From positions 1 through 64,000 of the forward strand of contig ONGR01000001.1 of assembly GCA_900317425.1 (NCBI GenBank): a stretch of DNA of 64,000 nucleotides. The letters run 5' to 3'. The notes below the pieces were generated by a model that saw only the letters and a list, made by a program, of their open reading frames with translations, did not search any database and was not told where the DNA came from. Positions 1-8,256 of this stretch are shown here, piece by piece (the first letter of the stretch is position 1; each line of letters begins with the position of its first letter). This stretch comes from an uncultured Eubacteriales bacterium (lineage in GTDB: Bacteria > Bacillota > Clostridia > Oscillospirales > Oscillospiraceae). A program made the translations under genes and the position numbers.

Positions 1-1
1 T

Positions 2-610
2 CACGCTTTTTCACCGGAATTTATTTCCGGGATGGAGCCCCTGATCCGGCGGGGGCGAACTGCTTCGAAGAAGAGAAGGGTTTGGCCCCGTGTGGCTGCT
101 GTGATTGCGGCGGTGCTGCTGAGCTTGGGCACGTGGCTGACGGTGGATGTGGAGGCAAGAGAGGTTCTGTTTGGCTGGGTGAAGGAGGTATATGAAGGAC
201 TTGTTGACTATCGTTTCTTTGGTAAAGGAGAAGAAACCGATGCGGTAGAAGAATATGTGCCAGAATGGATTCCGGAAAACTTTTCAGAGGATAGTAGCTT
301 TGATCATAATAATGGAAAGACGATAGTATATACAAACGAAAAAACCAGCCAGACATTGGTATTTGGCTATACAAGGATGGATGATTCTGCAGCGATTTCT
401 TATGTCGGAGAGTCGATCGAACCCGAAATAATGTCTGTGCGGGGTTTGTATGCGGAATTCTATCACGCAGCGGGAGACTCTACCACAAATAATCTGATAT
501 GGTTTGATGAATCGATAGGTATGGTATTTACGATCGACGGTGATGTGGAAAAGGACGTGATTTTGCACATGGCTGAAAGCGTAACTATGAAAGATTCTCC
601 AAAATCATAA
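2..610 (+). CDS. DUF4367-like membrane-anchored protein, 5' end outside the window
   Basis: The frame is open to the window edge: codons before the internal ATG at 32 read HAFSPEFISG, which continues naturally into MEPLIRRGR. The true start therefore lies upstream. A basic stretch (RTASKKRR) is followed by one hydrophobic segment, then an extracytoplasmic domain with VPEWIPENF and a C-terminal part of the kind seen in DUF4367 proteins. These usually have a regulatory (anti-sigma-like) N-terminus that would be encoded left of the window. A sigma-factor partner cannot be seen. AT-richer than the core genome to the right, in line with the island context. Confidence 0.7.
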   Translation, partial: HAFSPEFISGMEPLIRRGRTASKKRRVWPRVAAVIAAVLLSLGTWLTVDVEAREVLFGWVKEVYEGLVDYRFFGKGEETDAVEEYVPEWIPENFSEDSSFDHNNGKTIVYTNEKTSQTLVFGYTRMDDSAAISYVGESIEPEIMSVRGLYAEFYHAAGDSTTNNLIWFDESIGMVFTIDGDVEKDVILHMAESVTMKDSPKS

Positions 611-632
611 ATATGTGAAAAGTATTTGTCCA

Positions 633-685
633 AAAACGTCCCCCTTCTGCGTTCTATTTACAGAATGCAGAAAGGGGATGTTTTT
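633..685 (+). terminator. Intrinsic terminator after the DUF4367 gene
   Basis: The arm CCCCTTCTGCGTTCT (641-655) pairs with AGAATGCAGAAAGGGG (662-677), extended by AAAACG/ATGTTTT outer pairs. The 3' arm runs straight into TTTTT. It lies 25-75 bases after the stop codon. Confidence 0.75.
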
Positions 686-839
686 GTGCGGAGACATGTA
701 AAACGGGTCGTGCCATTCAGATGGAAAAAAGCGGAGAAGCCGCGTCTGAGTTTTTAGATGATATCATGATAACAGATCGCATAGCTTGATCTGAATAGAC
801 GAAATTTTATGGTAGATTTTTTCGTGAGGGGGATGCTGT

Positions 840-1961
840 ATGAGGATGATTCGTCGGATGACGATCGGTCTGTTTCTTGTGTTTTCCGCGCTGGTTCTGA
901 CCTGCTGCGGGCAGAAGACGGTGACGGATGGAGTGGACTATAACCAGTATATTTACCACCACGGTTCTGTGGCCTATACGGACGACGCCTATATTTTCTG
1001 CAACAACGGGAGCCTTACTTTTCTGGAACCCACGTTGTCAGCTCCGATTTCTCCTCTGTGCACCAGGCCCAACTGCATGCACAGAGACGGTACGTGCGCG
1101 GCCCACATCAATTCTCAGTCTGTGTTCGCCTCCGGCAACAAGCTCTACTACCTTGCCGAGGAAGAGGGCGCTTACGGCGTCTATGAAGTGGGCATCGACG
1201 GCGGGGGGCGAAAGCGCATCAAGGAGCTGCCGGTGCTGAGTGGAGATGGCTTTGGATTCAGCCATCTTATCCGCGGAGAGTATGTGGCGCTGGCGGTGGA
1301 GAGATGGTCTGCCAACGCATCCAGCAGCACGGTTTATCTGACAAAACTCCGGGATCCCAACGGGGAAATCATACCGGTTCTCGGCGGCGATGACAACACC
1401 ACCGTCTCCTACGATGGGATCACGCTGTGGGGAGACTGGCTTCTGGCAGAGGCAAACCACAATGACGCGGAGAAGCGTTCCCTTGTGGGGTACCATATTT
1501 CCGCCGGGGAAGCGTGTACGCTCATCGAGGATTGGAGCGGATGGGGTAACTATGCGATCCGGGATGATACGCTATACTGGTTTGACCTGGAGAATGGCTT
1601 CTACTCCATGTCCCTGACCACCATGGAGCAGACGAAATACAGGGACTGCGATCCCACCTATGAGTATGGGGCGGGGATGTATGACAACGAATACCTGTAT
1701 TTTACCAACGCGATTCCCATGATCGACAGAACAGGGCGGATCCCCGCAGACAAGCGGGGCCTGTACATCTATACCTATGAGGGCGAGCTGAAGCAGTTTA
1801 TTCCCGTTCCGCCGGAGGAAAACGGGAAAGCAATGATTTATCTGCTGTCCACACCGTCCTATGTCTTCTTCACAGATGGCTCGGATCCTGTCGTGCCCGT
1901 CTGGTATCTGGAGAAGGCGGATATCGCCTCCGGCGGCGCAAAACTGGTAGGTCTGGAGTGA
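840..1961 (+). CDS. Putative lipoprotein with beta-propeller-like repeats
   Basis: 373 aa. Residues 1-21 form a type II-like signal peptide (basic MRMIRRM, then hydrophobic) ending in VLTCC. Lipidation would be on C22 or C23, though the lipobox is not canonical. A Cys cluster at about residues 74-86 (CTRPNCMHRDGTC) follows, and repeated short strands of the YxVGIDGGG / LYWFD type suggest a propeller. A GAGGGGG ribosome-binding site lies 7-8 bases before the ATG. It is followed after 3 bases by an ABC permease and then its ATPase, so it may be the surface component or sensor of that exporter (inference). The substrate is unknown. Confidence 0.65.
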   Translation: MRMIRRMTIGLFLVFSALVLTCCGQKTVTDGVDYNQYIYHHGSVAYTDDAYIFCNNGSLTFLEPTLSAPISPLCTRPNCMHRDGTCAAHINSQSVFASGNKLYYLAEEEGAYGVYEVGIDGGGRKRIKELPVLSGDGFGFSHLIRGEYVALAVERWSANASSSTVYLTKLRDPNGEIIPVLGGDDNTTVSYDGITLWGDWLLAEANHNDAEKRSLVGYHISAGEACTLIEDWSGWGNYAIRDDTLYWFDLENGFYSMSLTTMEQTKYRDCDPTYEYGAGMYDNEYLYFTNAIPMIDRTGRIPADKRGLYIYTYEGELKQFIPVPPEENGKAMIYLLSTPSYVFFTDGSDPVVPVWYLEKADIASGGAKLVGLE

Positions 1962-1964
1962 GCC

Positions 1965-4304
1965 ATGGAAGAGATCAAGCGTGTCGTTTTCCGCCAGCAG
2001 TGGATCATTGTGGCGATCTTGCTGCTGGTGGGCAATCTATGCCTGTATATGCAGCAGCAGGCGGATACGCTGGGTGTGCCGCTCTATCACTACGACGCGT
2101 GCAGGGATGCATGGCGGGATCGGCTGTCCGGCCTGGCGGATCCGGGGGACTGGCTCGCCCAGACGCAGGCTCAGCGCAAGGAGTACGCCGCCTGGGACGC
2201 GGCCTGCTTCCTGGCAGAAGATCCTGGTGAGATAGACCCGTATTATCTGGAAAAATACCCGGATATTCAGAAAAAGATACAGGCGGTCCAAGCGGGACGC
2301 TTTCCGGGTGTGAGCCCGGAAGCCAGGGCCGCGCTGCAGCGCTGGGAGGAGCAGCTGACGGAGCGGGCGGAATATACCGCTGAGATCGATCGGATTGTGG
2401 AGCAGGCCGAACAGATCCAGAGCAATCCGCTGTTTGCGAAAAAGGGCTCCTTTGCCTACCGGAACGCAGGGAAGACGGCTGCGGATTATCTCGCTATAAA
2501 AAACGATTTGACCGGTCTCTACATCACGGACACAGAGACGTCCGTGATTGGCTATCAGGCCAACATCCTGTTCCATATCGGCTTCCTCTTTTACACGGTG
2601 ATCCGGATGCTGCAGCCGTTGGCAAACGGCGTGGAGCCGCTGCTGCGCACCACGGCAAACGGGAGGAGGCCCCTGGCTCTGACCCGGGTGGTTATCCTTC
2701 TTCTCAGTGCCGTGACCTGCGTGGTCGCCTCGGTAGGAGGCCAACTGCTGCTGGGCTCCATCCTGTACCGGCAGGCCCCCAACTGGAGGCTGCCGGCACA
2801 GTGCGTCTCCGCCCTGCAGAACTGGACGGTGCCCACCACGGTGGGCGGCTTCTTCGCCTGGTTCTGCGCCGTCCAGATCGGGGGCGTTTTTGTCGTGGGA
2901 CTGTGCCTGTGGCTGGTTTTGTCCCACGTCAGAGCTCCCCAGCGGGGTATATTCCTTCTGGCGTTGTGCTTCCTGGGGGAATACGTGCTGTTCCGGGCCT
3001 ATGAGATCAACGACGCCGGATACTGGCTCTCCTCGTATAACATCTTCCATCTGCTGTCGGTACAGACCATTGCGCAGCGGTATCTGAACTACAATGTGTT
3101 GGGCTTTCCTGTGGGGGAGAGGCCAGCGGTTCTGGTTCTCCTCCTGCTCCTTGCTGTGGCGCTTAGTCTCTTGACGATCCTGCCCCAGAGGGGAGAGGGA
3201 AAGCTTGCCCCCGGGCGTCTGGCCAGGTTGACAAAGCTGTTTGCCCGCCGCAAGCGCCGGAGACTGCTGTCCTCCGCGGGATATGAATGGAAAAAGCTGT
3301 GCCTGTTTTCCGCCGGCGCCGTGTTCCTTCTGGCGGGGCTGATCCTCCTGTGGAAAAATGAACCGGACCCCATTGTCAAGGGGCAGAGGGAGGCTCTCTA
3401 CACCGACTATGTGGATCGGTACGCCGGGAGCGTATCGGAGGGAGGCCTGGCGGCAATCTCTACCGAGCGGGAGAGCGCCGAGGCGGACTACCTGCAGATT
3501 CGTCAGGGGCAGGCGGACGAGCGGCTTCTGGCTTACCATGAGGCCCGATGCTGGGCGCTGTCCGCGCTGGAGGCGCGGTATCAGGAGCTGCTTTCGCTGT
3601 CTGACGAGGGCATCGAAAACGTCTGCCTGGTGAACGAGGATCCCTATGACCGGATCTACGGTGAACACGGAGCGCCGTTCCGTGAGCGGAGCGCCGCTAT
3701 TGTCCTGGCGGTATTCTGCCTGACGGTTCCGCTGCTCTTCAGCATCGAGACGAGAAGCGGCATCAAGCCGTTGCTCTTTACCACCGTCGGCGGAAGGAAA
3801 CAGCTGTGGAGGAGAAAAATGGCCATCGCCTTCTGGCTGCTGTTGGCAGCATCTCTGATCTGGTCTCTTTACGACGCCTATCTCTGCCGCAGCATCGGGG
3901 GAAGCTCCGGGCTGCTTGCCGCCAATGCGGCCGGCTTTTCCTGGTACAGCCCCGGGCGGAGCCAATGCGCCGTCATCTGGTATATTCTCCGGTTTGGAGC
4001 GGAGCGATTTTTCATCCTGCTGGCGGCAATTGCAGTCATATGGCTGGTGTCCGCCTTTTTTGAGCAGTACCTGACCGCACTGGGGATCAGCGCGGCGCTG
4101 TTGTTTGCCCCGGCCCTGCTGGACAAGCTGGGCATTTCTATTTTCAGGCCCGTATCATGTATCGCCTGGCTGGCAAAGAGCGCCCACAGTGTGCCTCTGT
4201 ATGGGTTTTTGTTGATCGGCGCGGGATGCCTGGCTTCGGCATTGGTGTCCGGCTATATATCGACGCGCCGGTGGAGAGGGGCAGGACACATTTGCTTTGA
4301 CTGA
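1965..4304 (+). CDS. ABC transporter permease-like membrane protein
   Basis: 779 aa. There is a membrane segment near residues 10-28, a soluble charged region to about 190, and a cluster of membrane segments at about 195-400. A basic linker (RRKRRRLLSS) leads to a second half with the same plan: one membrane span near 445-462, a soluble stretch to about 590, then spans to the end. This two-halved organisation resembles ABC-2-type export permeases fused in tandem. The start ATG lies 3 bases after the lipoprotein stop, and the ATPase gene follows after 26 bases. Exported substrate unknown; I infer function mainly from the adjacent ATPase. Confidence 0.65.
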   Translation: MEEIKRVVFRQQWIIVAILLLVGNLCLYMQQQADTLGVPLYHYDACRDAWRDRLSGLADPGDWLAQTQAQRKEYAAWDAACFLAEDPGEIDPYYLEKYPDIQKKIQAVQAGRFPGVSPEARAALQRWEEQLTERAEYTAEIDRIVEQAEQIQSNPLFAKKGSFAYRNAGKTAADYLAIKNDLTGLYITDTETSVIGYQANILFHIGFLFYTVIRMLQPLANGVEPLLRTTANGRRPLALTRVVILLLSAVTCVVASVGGQLLLGSILYRQAPNWRLPAQCVSALQNWTVPTTVGGFFAWFCAVQIGGVFVVGLCLWLVLSHVRAPQRGIFLLALCFLGEYVLFRAYEINDAGYWLSSYNIFHLLSVQTIAQRYLNYNVLGFPVGERPAVLVLLLLLAVALSLLTILPQRGEGKLAPGRLARLTKLFARRKRRRLLSSAGYEWKKLCLFSAGAVFLLAGLILLWKNEPDPIVKGQREALYTDYVDRYAGSVSEGGLAAISTERESAEADYLQIRQGQADERLLAYHEARCWALSALEARYQELLSLSDEGIENVCLVNEDPYDRIYGEHGAPFRERSAAIVLAVFCLTVPLLFSIETRSGIKPLLFTTVGGRKQLWRRKMAIAFWLLLAASLIWSLYDAYLCRSIGGSSGLLAANAAGFSWYSPGRSQCAVIWYILRFGAERFFILLAAIAVIWLVSAFFEQYLTALGISAALLFAPALLDKLGISIFRPVSCIAWLAKSAHSVPLYGFLLIGAGCLASALVSGYISTRRWRGAGHICFD

Positions 4305-4330
4305 TCGGATCGTGGAAAAGAGGTTTTGCT

Positions 4331-5203
4331 ATGTCGATATCCTTGGACATCCGTGGACTGGGAAAAAGCTACGGACAGACGAAAGCACTGGCTGATTTCA
4401 ACTTTACATTTACTCCCGGTATTTATGGCATTCTCGGCGCAAACGGGGCGGGTAAAAGCACGCTCTTCAAGCTGCTCACGGACACCATACAGAGGGATCA
4501 CGGCGTGATTCTCTGGAATGGAGAGGAGATCCGGCGGGAAGGGCGCAACTACCGCGCCGCCCTGGGCTATATGCCCCAGACCCAGGGTTATTACGGCGAT
4601 ATGTCCATCCGGGAGTTCCTGTACTACATGGGCAGGATGAAAGGGATCCCCAAGGAGGAGCTGCGCCGGCAGACGGAGGAACTGCTGGCTGTTGTGGGAC
4701 TGTCCGACGCGGCATGGAAGAAAATGGGACAGCTCTCCGGCGGAATGAGGCAGCGGGCCATGCTGGTTCAGGCGCTGCTGGGCGACCCGCGTATTCTGCT
4801 CCTGGACGAGCCCACAGCGGGCGTGGATCCGGAGGAGCGCATCCATATACGCAGCCACATCGCCGCTATTGCACAGGATAAGATCGTCCTCCTTGCGACC
4901 CATATCGTCTCTGATGTGGAGTGTGTGGCCAACCAGGTCCTCCTGATGAGGCAGGGACATATCGTCGCCAGCGGTACGCCTGTTGACTTGATCTCCGCTA
5001 TGAAGGGGAAGGTTGCCGAACGAATCTGTACAGCGGAGGAGGCGGCGCACTACCAATCCCAGTACGGGAGCGGAAAGCTGATACAGCACCAGCAGGGCCA
5101 GATCCTGCGGTTGGTGGGCGATTCTCTGCCTCCGGAATTTGCGCCTGCCACCTGGGGAATCGGCTTGGAGGAAGTGTACTTGTATTATTGTGTACGGCGA
5201 TAA
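4331..5203 (+). CDS. ABC transporter ATP-binding protein
   Basis: 290 aa, a complete single nucleotide-binding domain. Walker A GANGAGKST is at about 36-44, Q-loop MPQTQG at about 84, signature LSGGMRQR at about 135, Walker B ILLLDEPTAGVDP at about 155-167, and the H-loop LLATHIVSD near 192. The C-terminal ~60 residues match the usual tail of drug/antibiotic-type ABC-2 exporters. It should energise the 779-aa permease encoded just upstream. Whether it is an efflux/immunity pump or a lipid exporter cannot be told from sequence. Confidence 0.9.
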   Translation: MSISLDIRGLGKSYGQTKALADFNFTFTPGIYGILGANGAGKSTLFKLLTDTIQRDHGVILWNGEEIRREGRNYRAALGYMPQTQGYYGDMSIREFLYYMGRMKGIPKEELRRQTEELLAVVGLSDAAWKKMGQLSGGMRQRAMLVQALLGDPRILLLDEPTAGVDPEERIHIRSHIAAIAQDKIVLLATHIVSDVECVANQVLLMRQGHIVASGTPVDLISAMKGKVAERICTAEEAAHYQSQYGSGKLIQHQQGQILRLVGDSLPPEFAPATWGIGLEEVYLYYCVRR

Positions 5204-5221
5204 GCCTTGGAGGTGTATGGG

Positions 5222-5395
5222 ATGGATGAGGAACGGGAGGAATCACGATGGGTTCACTGTCCGGTCTGCGGCGGAAAGACAAGGGTAAAGGTGTATGAGG
5301 ATACCGTCCTCGTCAGATTCCCGCTGTACTGCCCGAAATGCAAACGGGAAGTGCGGGTGGATGTCGTCAAACTGAAAATGGTGCTGAGCAAGTGA
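5222..5395 (+). CDS. Cysteine-rich KTR-type small zinc-ribbon protein
   Basis: 57 aa. It has two CxxC knuckles, CPVCGGKTR near residue 13 and CPKCKRE near residue 36, plus the KTR triplet that names the Cys_rich_KTR family. An upstream in-frame TTG at 5207 is unlikely to be the start, because GGAGGTG (5209-5215) sits 6 bases before the ATG at 5222. Such peptides are frequent on integrative elements of Firmicutes; the function is not known. It is the last gene of the exporter operon. Confidence 0.75.
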   Translation: MDEEREESRWVHCPVCGGKTRVKVYEDTVLVRFPLYCPKCKREVRVDVVKLKMVLSK

Positions 5396-5409
5396 GTCGG
5401 AAAACAGAC

Positions 5410-5447
5410 AGAGCCGGTCGTTCCGTTTTGGAACGGCCGGCTCTTTT
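5410..5447 (+). terminator. Intrinsic terminator of the exporter operon
   Basis: AGAGCCGGTCGTTCC pairs with GGAACGGCCGGCTCT around a short TTTT-type loop, followed by TTTT. It lies directly after the KTR gene. Confidence 0.8.
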
Positions 5448-5560
5448 CCGTTGGTGAGGTAGCCGAACGGCGGCTTTCGTGATTACCCATGTGTAAAGAA
5501 AAAGGGCCGCCGCTGGGGGAGCAGAGCGTAGCGGCGCTTCATTTGCACAAAGATAGGGTG

Positions 5561-5815
5561 ATGACCGTGACGCTTGCCCAGATGAAGAATGAACTGAAGA
5601 GAGCGGAAAAAAAGAACAACGAGATCAGAGGCCGGATCTCCTACTACCTTACGGTGGGCGGATACAGCAAACAGGAGTTGGCCGACCAGCTTGGCGTGTG
5701 CATCGCCACGCTCTACAACAAGCTGAAACGGCCGGAGACCTTCACGCTGGAGGAGATGAGGAGACTAAAGTTGATCCTCAAACTGACCGACAGCCAATTG
5801 CTGGAGATGATTTAA
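5561..5815 (+). CDS. Small helix-turn-helix DNA-binding protein
   Basis: About 84 aa from the ATG at 5561; a GTG at 5567 is an alternative with better spacing from the AGGG at 5555-5558. The open frame extends further upstream (to 5489) without a convincing ribosome-binding site. After a basic helical segment it contains a HTH with YSKQELADQLGVCIATLYN (about residues 39-57), typical of Cro/XRE-like phage regulators. It ends in a terminator shared with the convergent integrase gene. Probably a regulator of the integrated element. Confidence 0.7.
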   Translation: MTVTLAQMKNELKRAEKKNNEIRGRISYYLTVGGYSKQELADQLGVCIATLYNKLKRPETFTLEEMRRLKLILKLTDSQLLEMI

Positions 5816-5847
5816 GAGCAGGTAACCATCCGGTTACCTGCTCTTAA
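5812..5847. terminator. Perfect 16-bp bidirectional terminator
   Basis: TTAAGAGCAGGTAACC (5812-5827) and GGTTACCTGCTCTTAA (5832-5847) are perfect inverted repeats around the loop ATCC. The arm overlaps the HTH stop codon, and the convergent integrase ends 7 bases further on, so it should stop transcription in both directions. Confidence 0.85.
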
Positions 5848-5853
5848 ATGGTT

Positions 5854-6891
5854 TTAACGGTCGGTATCGAGGGAGGAGAAATAGGTGTCCAGCGCGGCCT
5901 CATATTCATCCTCTTTGCTCTTGAAGGTGTGCTGGTAGACCTGCTTGAGCATGTTGTCTGTGGCGTGTCCCATCTGTTTCTGGGCGTATTTGTTGGGCAT
6001 ACCGCTGACGAGGAGGACGGAGGCATAATAATGGCGGAGGGCGTGGAACTTATAGGGGAAGCCGATCTTGCTCTTCGTCCGGTTGTAGAGGCTCACTAGG
6101 GCGTCCACGCTGTCCTGGATCACGTAATCCTTGGGGTTGTCGTGCACCTCCTGCAACAGGGCGTCCATCAGTACCTGGGGGATCCGCAGGGTACGGGTGC
6201 TGCTGGTGGTCTTGGTGGTTTTCTCCACGTAGCATCCGGACTGATCCTTGACCCGGGCCTTGTTGATGGAGGCGGTATGATTGTCAAAATTGATGTCCTT
6301 CCACTTCAGGGCGACGGTCTCGCTCTTGCGAAGGCCCAGGAACACGGAGAAGGCCACGAACAGATAGAGACGGGTGCCCTTCGCGTAATCCAGGAGCTTC
6401 CGGATCTCCTCCTCGGTGGGGATGGAGACTTCCTTTTTCTCCTTTTGCGGAAGGATCGCCTTTTCCGTCACAAAAACGTCGTTCGCCTTCAGAACCTTGC
6501 TGGCTAGGGCGTGGGCGTTGGCAACAGACTTGGGGCTGTGATCCTTCGCGTACTGGTTGATGGCCTTCTGGTACAGCTCCGGGGTGAGGAGCTCCATCCT
6601 GGTATGGATGATGGAGGGGAACGCTGTCTTCCGGATCTTGTGGTAGCTGACAATGGTGGAAGGGGAGAGCAGGTTGGAGCGGTTCTCGATGTAGGTGGTG
6701 ATCAGATCATCCAGGGTTCGGTTTTCCGGCCGCATGGAGTGCCGCTTCTCCGTCAAAAACTTTGTGGCCAGAAATTCAGCGGATTGCTTGCTTTCGGCTG
6801 TGAAGGACTTCTGTCTGTGCTTTCCGTATTCATCCGTCCAGCTGGCGACGCATCTCCAGGTTCCGCTGGGCAGCTTGTGAGCCTTTGCCAT
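5854..6891 (-). CDS. Tyrosine-type integrase/recombinase
   Basis: 345 aa. An N-terminal arm-binding domain (GTWRCVASW...KHRQKSF) and a SAM-like core-binding domain precede the catalytic domain. The catalytic residues are visible: Arg in FLGLRKSE, His/Arg in HALRHYYAS, His in MGHA, and the Tyr nucleophile in VYQHTF. The ATG at 6891 is preferred because AAAGGAG lies 8 bases upstream; a GTG nine bases earlier lacks spacing. The gene points away from ssrA, whose 3' end is only about 235 bases upstream. That is the standard arrangement for an element integrated into tmRNA. The other attachment site would be outside the window to the left. Confidence 0.92.
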   Translation of the reverse strand: MAKAHKLPSGTWRCVASWTDEYGKHRQKSFTAESKQSAEFLATKFLTEKRHSMRPENRTLDDLITTYIENRSNLLSPSTIVSYHKIRKTAFPSIIHTRMELLTPELYQKAINQYAKDHSPKSVANAHALASKVLKANDVFVTEKAILPQKEKKEVSIPTEEEIRKLLDYAKGTRLYLFVAFSVFLGLRKSETVALKWKDINFDNHTASINKARVKDQSGCYVEKTTKTTSSTRTLRIPQVLMDALLQEVHDNPKDYVIQDSVDALVSLYNRTKSKIGFPYKFHALRHYYASVLLVSGMPNKYAQKQMGHATDNMLKQVYQHTFKSKEDEYEAALDTYFSSLDTDR

Positions 6892-6943
6892 CTCGGTCAC
6901 TCCTTTCGCCCTTTTTCAAGTAAAATGATACCGGAAGCGGAGG

Positions 6944-6982
6944 CCCGTGTCAAGAGAATTCGTGTCAGAATTCATGTCAGAA
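6944..6982. repeat. Short direct repeats between integrase and ssrA (possible arm or operator sites)
   Basis: TTCGTGTCAGAA (6959-6970) is immediately followed by TTCATGTCAGAA (6971-6982), differing at one base. A degenerate third unit, CCGTGTCAAGAG, precedes at 6945-6956. Such tandem sites next to an integrase gene are typical of integrase arm-type or regulator-binding sites. The role here is inferred from position only. Confidence 0.45.
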
Positions 6983-7093
6983 ATCGTTCTAAATTCTTAC
7001 ACGACGGTCTAAAATATTCGAAAGGATTCTAAAAAAATAGAAGATGGAAAACCTGGAAACCGTTGTAAATAAAGGGATTGGGGCAAAAAGTAG

Positions 7094-7121
7094 AAGGTCA
7101 AGCAATTTCTTGCTTGACCTT
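7094..7121 (-). terminator. Terminator downstream of tmRNA
   Basis: AAGGTCAAGCAA (7094-7105) and TTGCTTGACCTT (7110-7121) form a perfect 12-bp stem with a 4-base loop. On the minus strand it is followed by a T-rich tract (CTACTTTTTG). It lies 5 bases beyond the tmRNA CCA end. Confidence 0.8.
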
Positions 7122-7125
7122 CATT

Positions 7126-7474
7126 TGGTGGAGATGAGGGGAGTCGAACCCCTGTCCGAAAGCGCTTTGACAAGACTTTCTCCGGGCGCAGTCAAGTTTC
7201 TACGTTCCCTCCCCGTGATGGCACTTGACAGACATCACGGTTCAGTAGAGTCATGATGCGTGGGCGGGGCAACTCTTACCCGCCTCACGGACGCCACATA
7301 AACGACGCCTTCCCCGGCCTGTGGCCTCTCCGGTTCAGACGGTCACTGCGTTAAGCAGCGACGGCAACAAAATTATCGTTGTCAGTTATTTTTTAAGTTG
7401 CCCGTTTTATGGTGGCCAGGCGCCACCGCCCGCTTATCCGGCCTCCACACCCCCGTCGAAACCGGTACATCCCC
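7126..7474 (-). ncRNA. ssrA: Transfer-messenger RNA (tmRNA)
   Basis: On the minus strand it begins GGGGATGTACCGGTTTCGAC, the standard tmRNA 5' end. It ends with a T-arm containing GGTTCGACTCCCC, then CATCTCC and an encoded ACCA. The first seven bases (GGGGATG) pair with CATCTCC to make the acceptor stem. After AATAACT the resume codon GAC opens the tag frame DNDNFVAVAA-stop (about 7351-7383), so the proteolysis tag added to stalled proteins would be (A)DNDNFVAVAA. Its protein partner SmpB is encoded about 0.8 kb away. Its 3' end is the probable attachment site of the island to the left. Confidence 0.95.
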
Positions 7475-7484
7475 AAAATATATA

Positions 7485-7690
7485 TTCACAAAAAGTGACT
7501 TGCGTCACTTTTTCGTGAGTGTTTTGCGGCCTGCTGCAGCGCACTCGCTTGCGTGGGACGCTCGCACGTTTGCAGGCCGAGAGGTGTTTTTTGCCACGTA
7601 CACGCCGCGGCAAAAAACGACTCGAATCCTTTGTCGTCTCGCGGCAAAGGGCGCTCACACAAAACGGCCGAAGCCGTTTTGCGTGAAGTT
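7485..7690 (-). repeat. Family M multi-hairpin repeat, copy 1
   Basis: Fills the space between ssrA and the cyclophilin gene. Read on the minus strand it is a string of hairpins. First comes CGCAAAACGG/CCGTTTTGTG, then CTTTG..CAAAG, then TTTTTTGCC/GGCAAAAAA with loop GCGGCGTGTACGT. Next is CGGCCTGC/GCAGGCCG enclosing ACGTGCGAGCGTC..GCGAGTGCGC, and last AAAAAGTGAC/GTCACTTTTT. The same order recurs at 33.3 and 60.0 kb with different stem sequences. No protein-coding sense is visible. Confidence 0.75.
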
Positions 7691-7693
7691 ATT

Positions 7694-8233
7694 TTATCTG
7701 TGGAACGGATCCGGCAGCTTCTCCGGCGCCGGGTACTCCACGCCCTGGGTGTCCACCGTGACGGACTTCATCACCTGGGGCTTCTTGGGCTTGTTGGTCA
7801 TCATGTTCCGGGGGGCGGAGGCGATGGCGTCCACCACGTCCATGCCCTCGATGACCATGCCGAAGGCGGCATACTGGCCGTCCAGGTGGGGGGCGTCCTT
7901 GTGCATGATGAAGAACTGGCTGCCGGCGCTGTCCATGGCCTGGGCCCGGGCCATGCTCAGCACGCCCCGGGTGTGGCGCAGATCGTTCTGCACGCCGTTG
8001 GCGGCGAACTCGCCCTTGATGCAGTAGCCGGGACCGCCCATGCCGGTGCCGTCCGGGCAGCCGCCCTGGATCATGAAGCCGTAGATGCAGCGGTGGAAGA
8101 TAAGGCCGTTATAGAAGCCGGAATTGGCCAGGGCGATGAAGTTGCGCACGCTCTGGGGCGCCACGTCCGGGTACAGCTCGGCCACGATCTTGCCGCCGTT
8201 TTCCATTTCAATGGTCACGATGGGATTGTTCAT
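7694..8233 (-). CDS. Cyclophilin-type peptidyl-prolyl cis-trans isomerase
   Basis: 179 aa, a single cyclophilin domain. Catalytic-core motifs are FHRCIYGFMIQGGCP (about 46-60), GSQFFIMHKDAPHLDGQYAAF (in pieces) and FGMVIEGMDVVD. There is no signal peptide, so it is cytoplasmic. The start at 8233 is set by AAAAGGAG seven bases upstream; the open frame runs further upstream into the smpB 3' end but lacks a start signal. It lies 23 bases downstream of smpB on the same strand, so the two are probably co-transcribed. Confidence 0.9.
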   Translation of the reverse strand: MNNPIVTIEMENGGKIVAELYPDVAPQSVRNFIALANSGFYNGLIFHRCIYGFMIQGGCPDGTGMGGPGYCIKGEFAANGVQNDLRHTRGVLSMARAQAMDSAGSQFFIMHKDAPHLDGQYAAFGMVIEGMDVVDAIASAPRNMMTNKPKKPQVMKSVTVDTQGVEYPAPEKLPDPFHR

Positions 8234-8256
8234 ATTCTTTCTCCTTTTCGGATGGG

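Noticed and set aside
2037..3965. 642-codon minus-strand frame across the ABC permease
   Set aside because: No ribosome-binding site; Pro/Gln/Arg-rich translation; the plus-strand gene is in an obvious operon with the ATPase.
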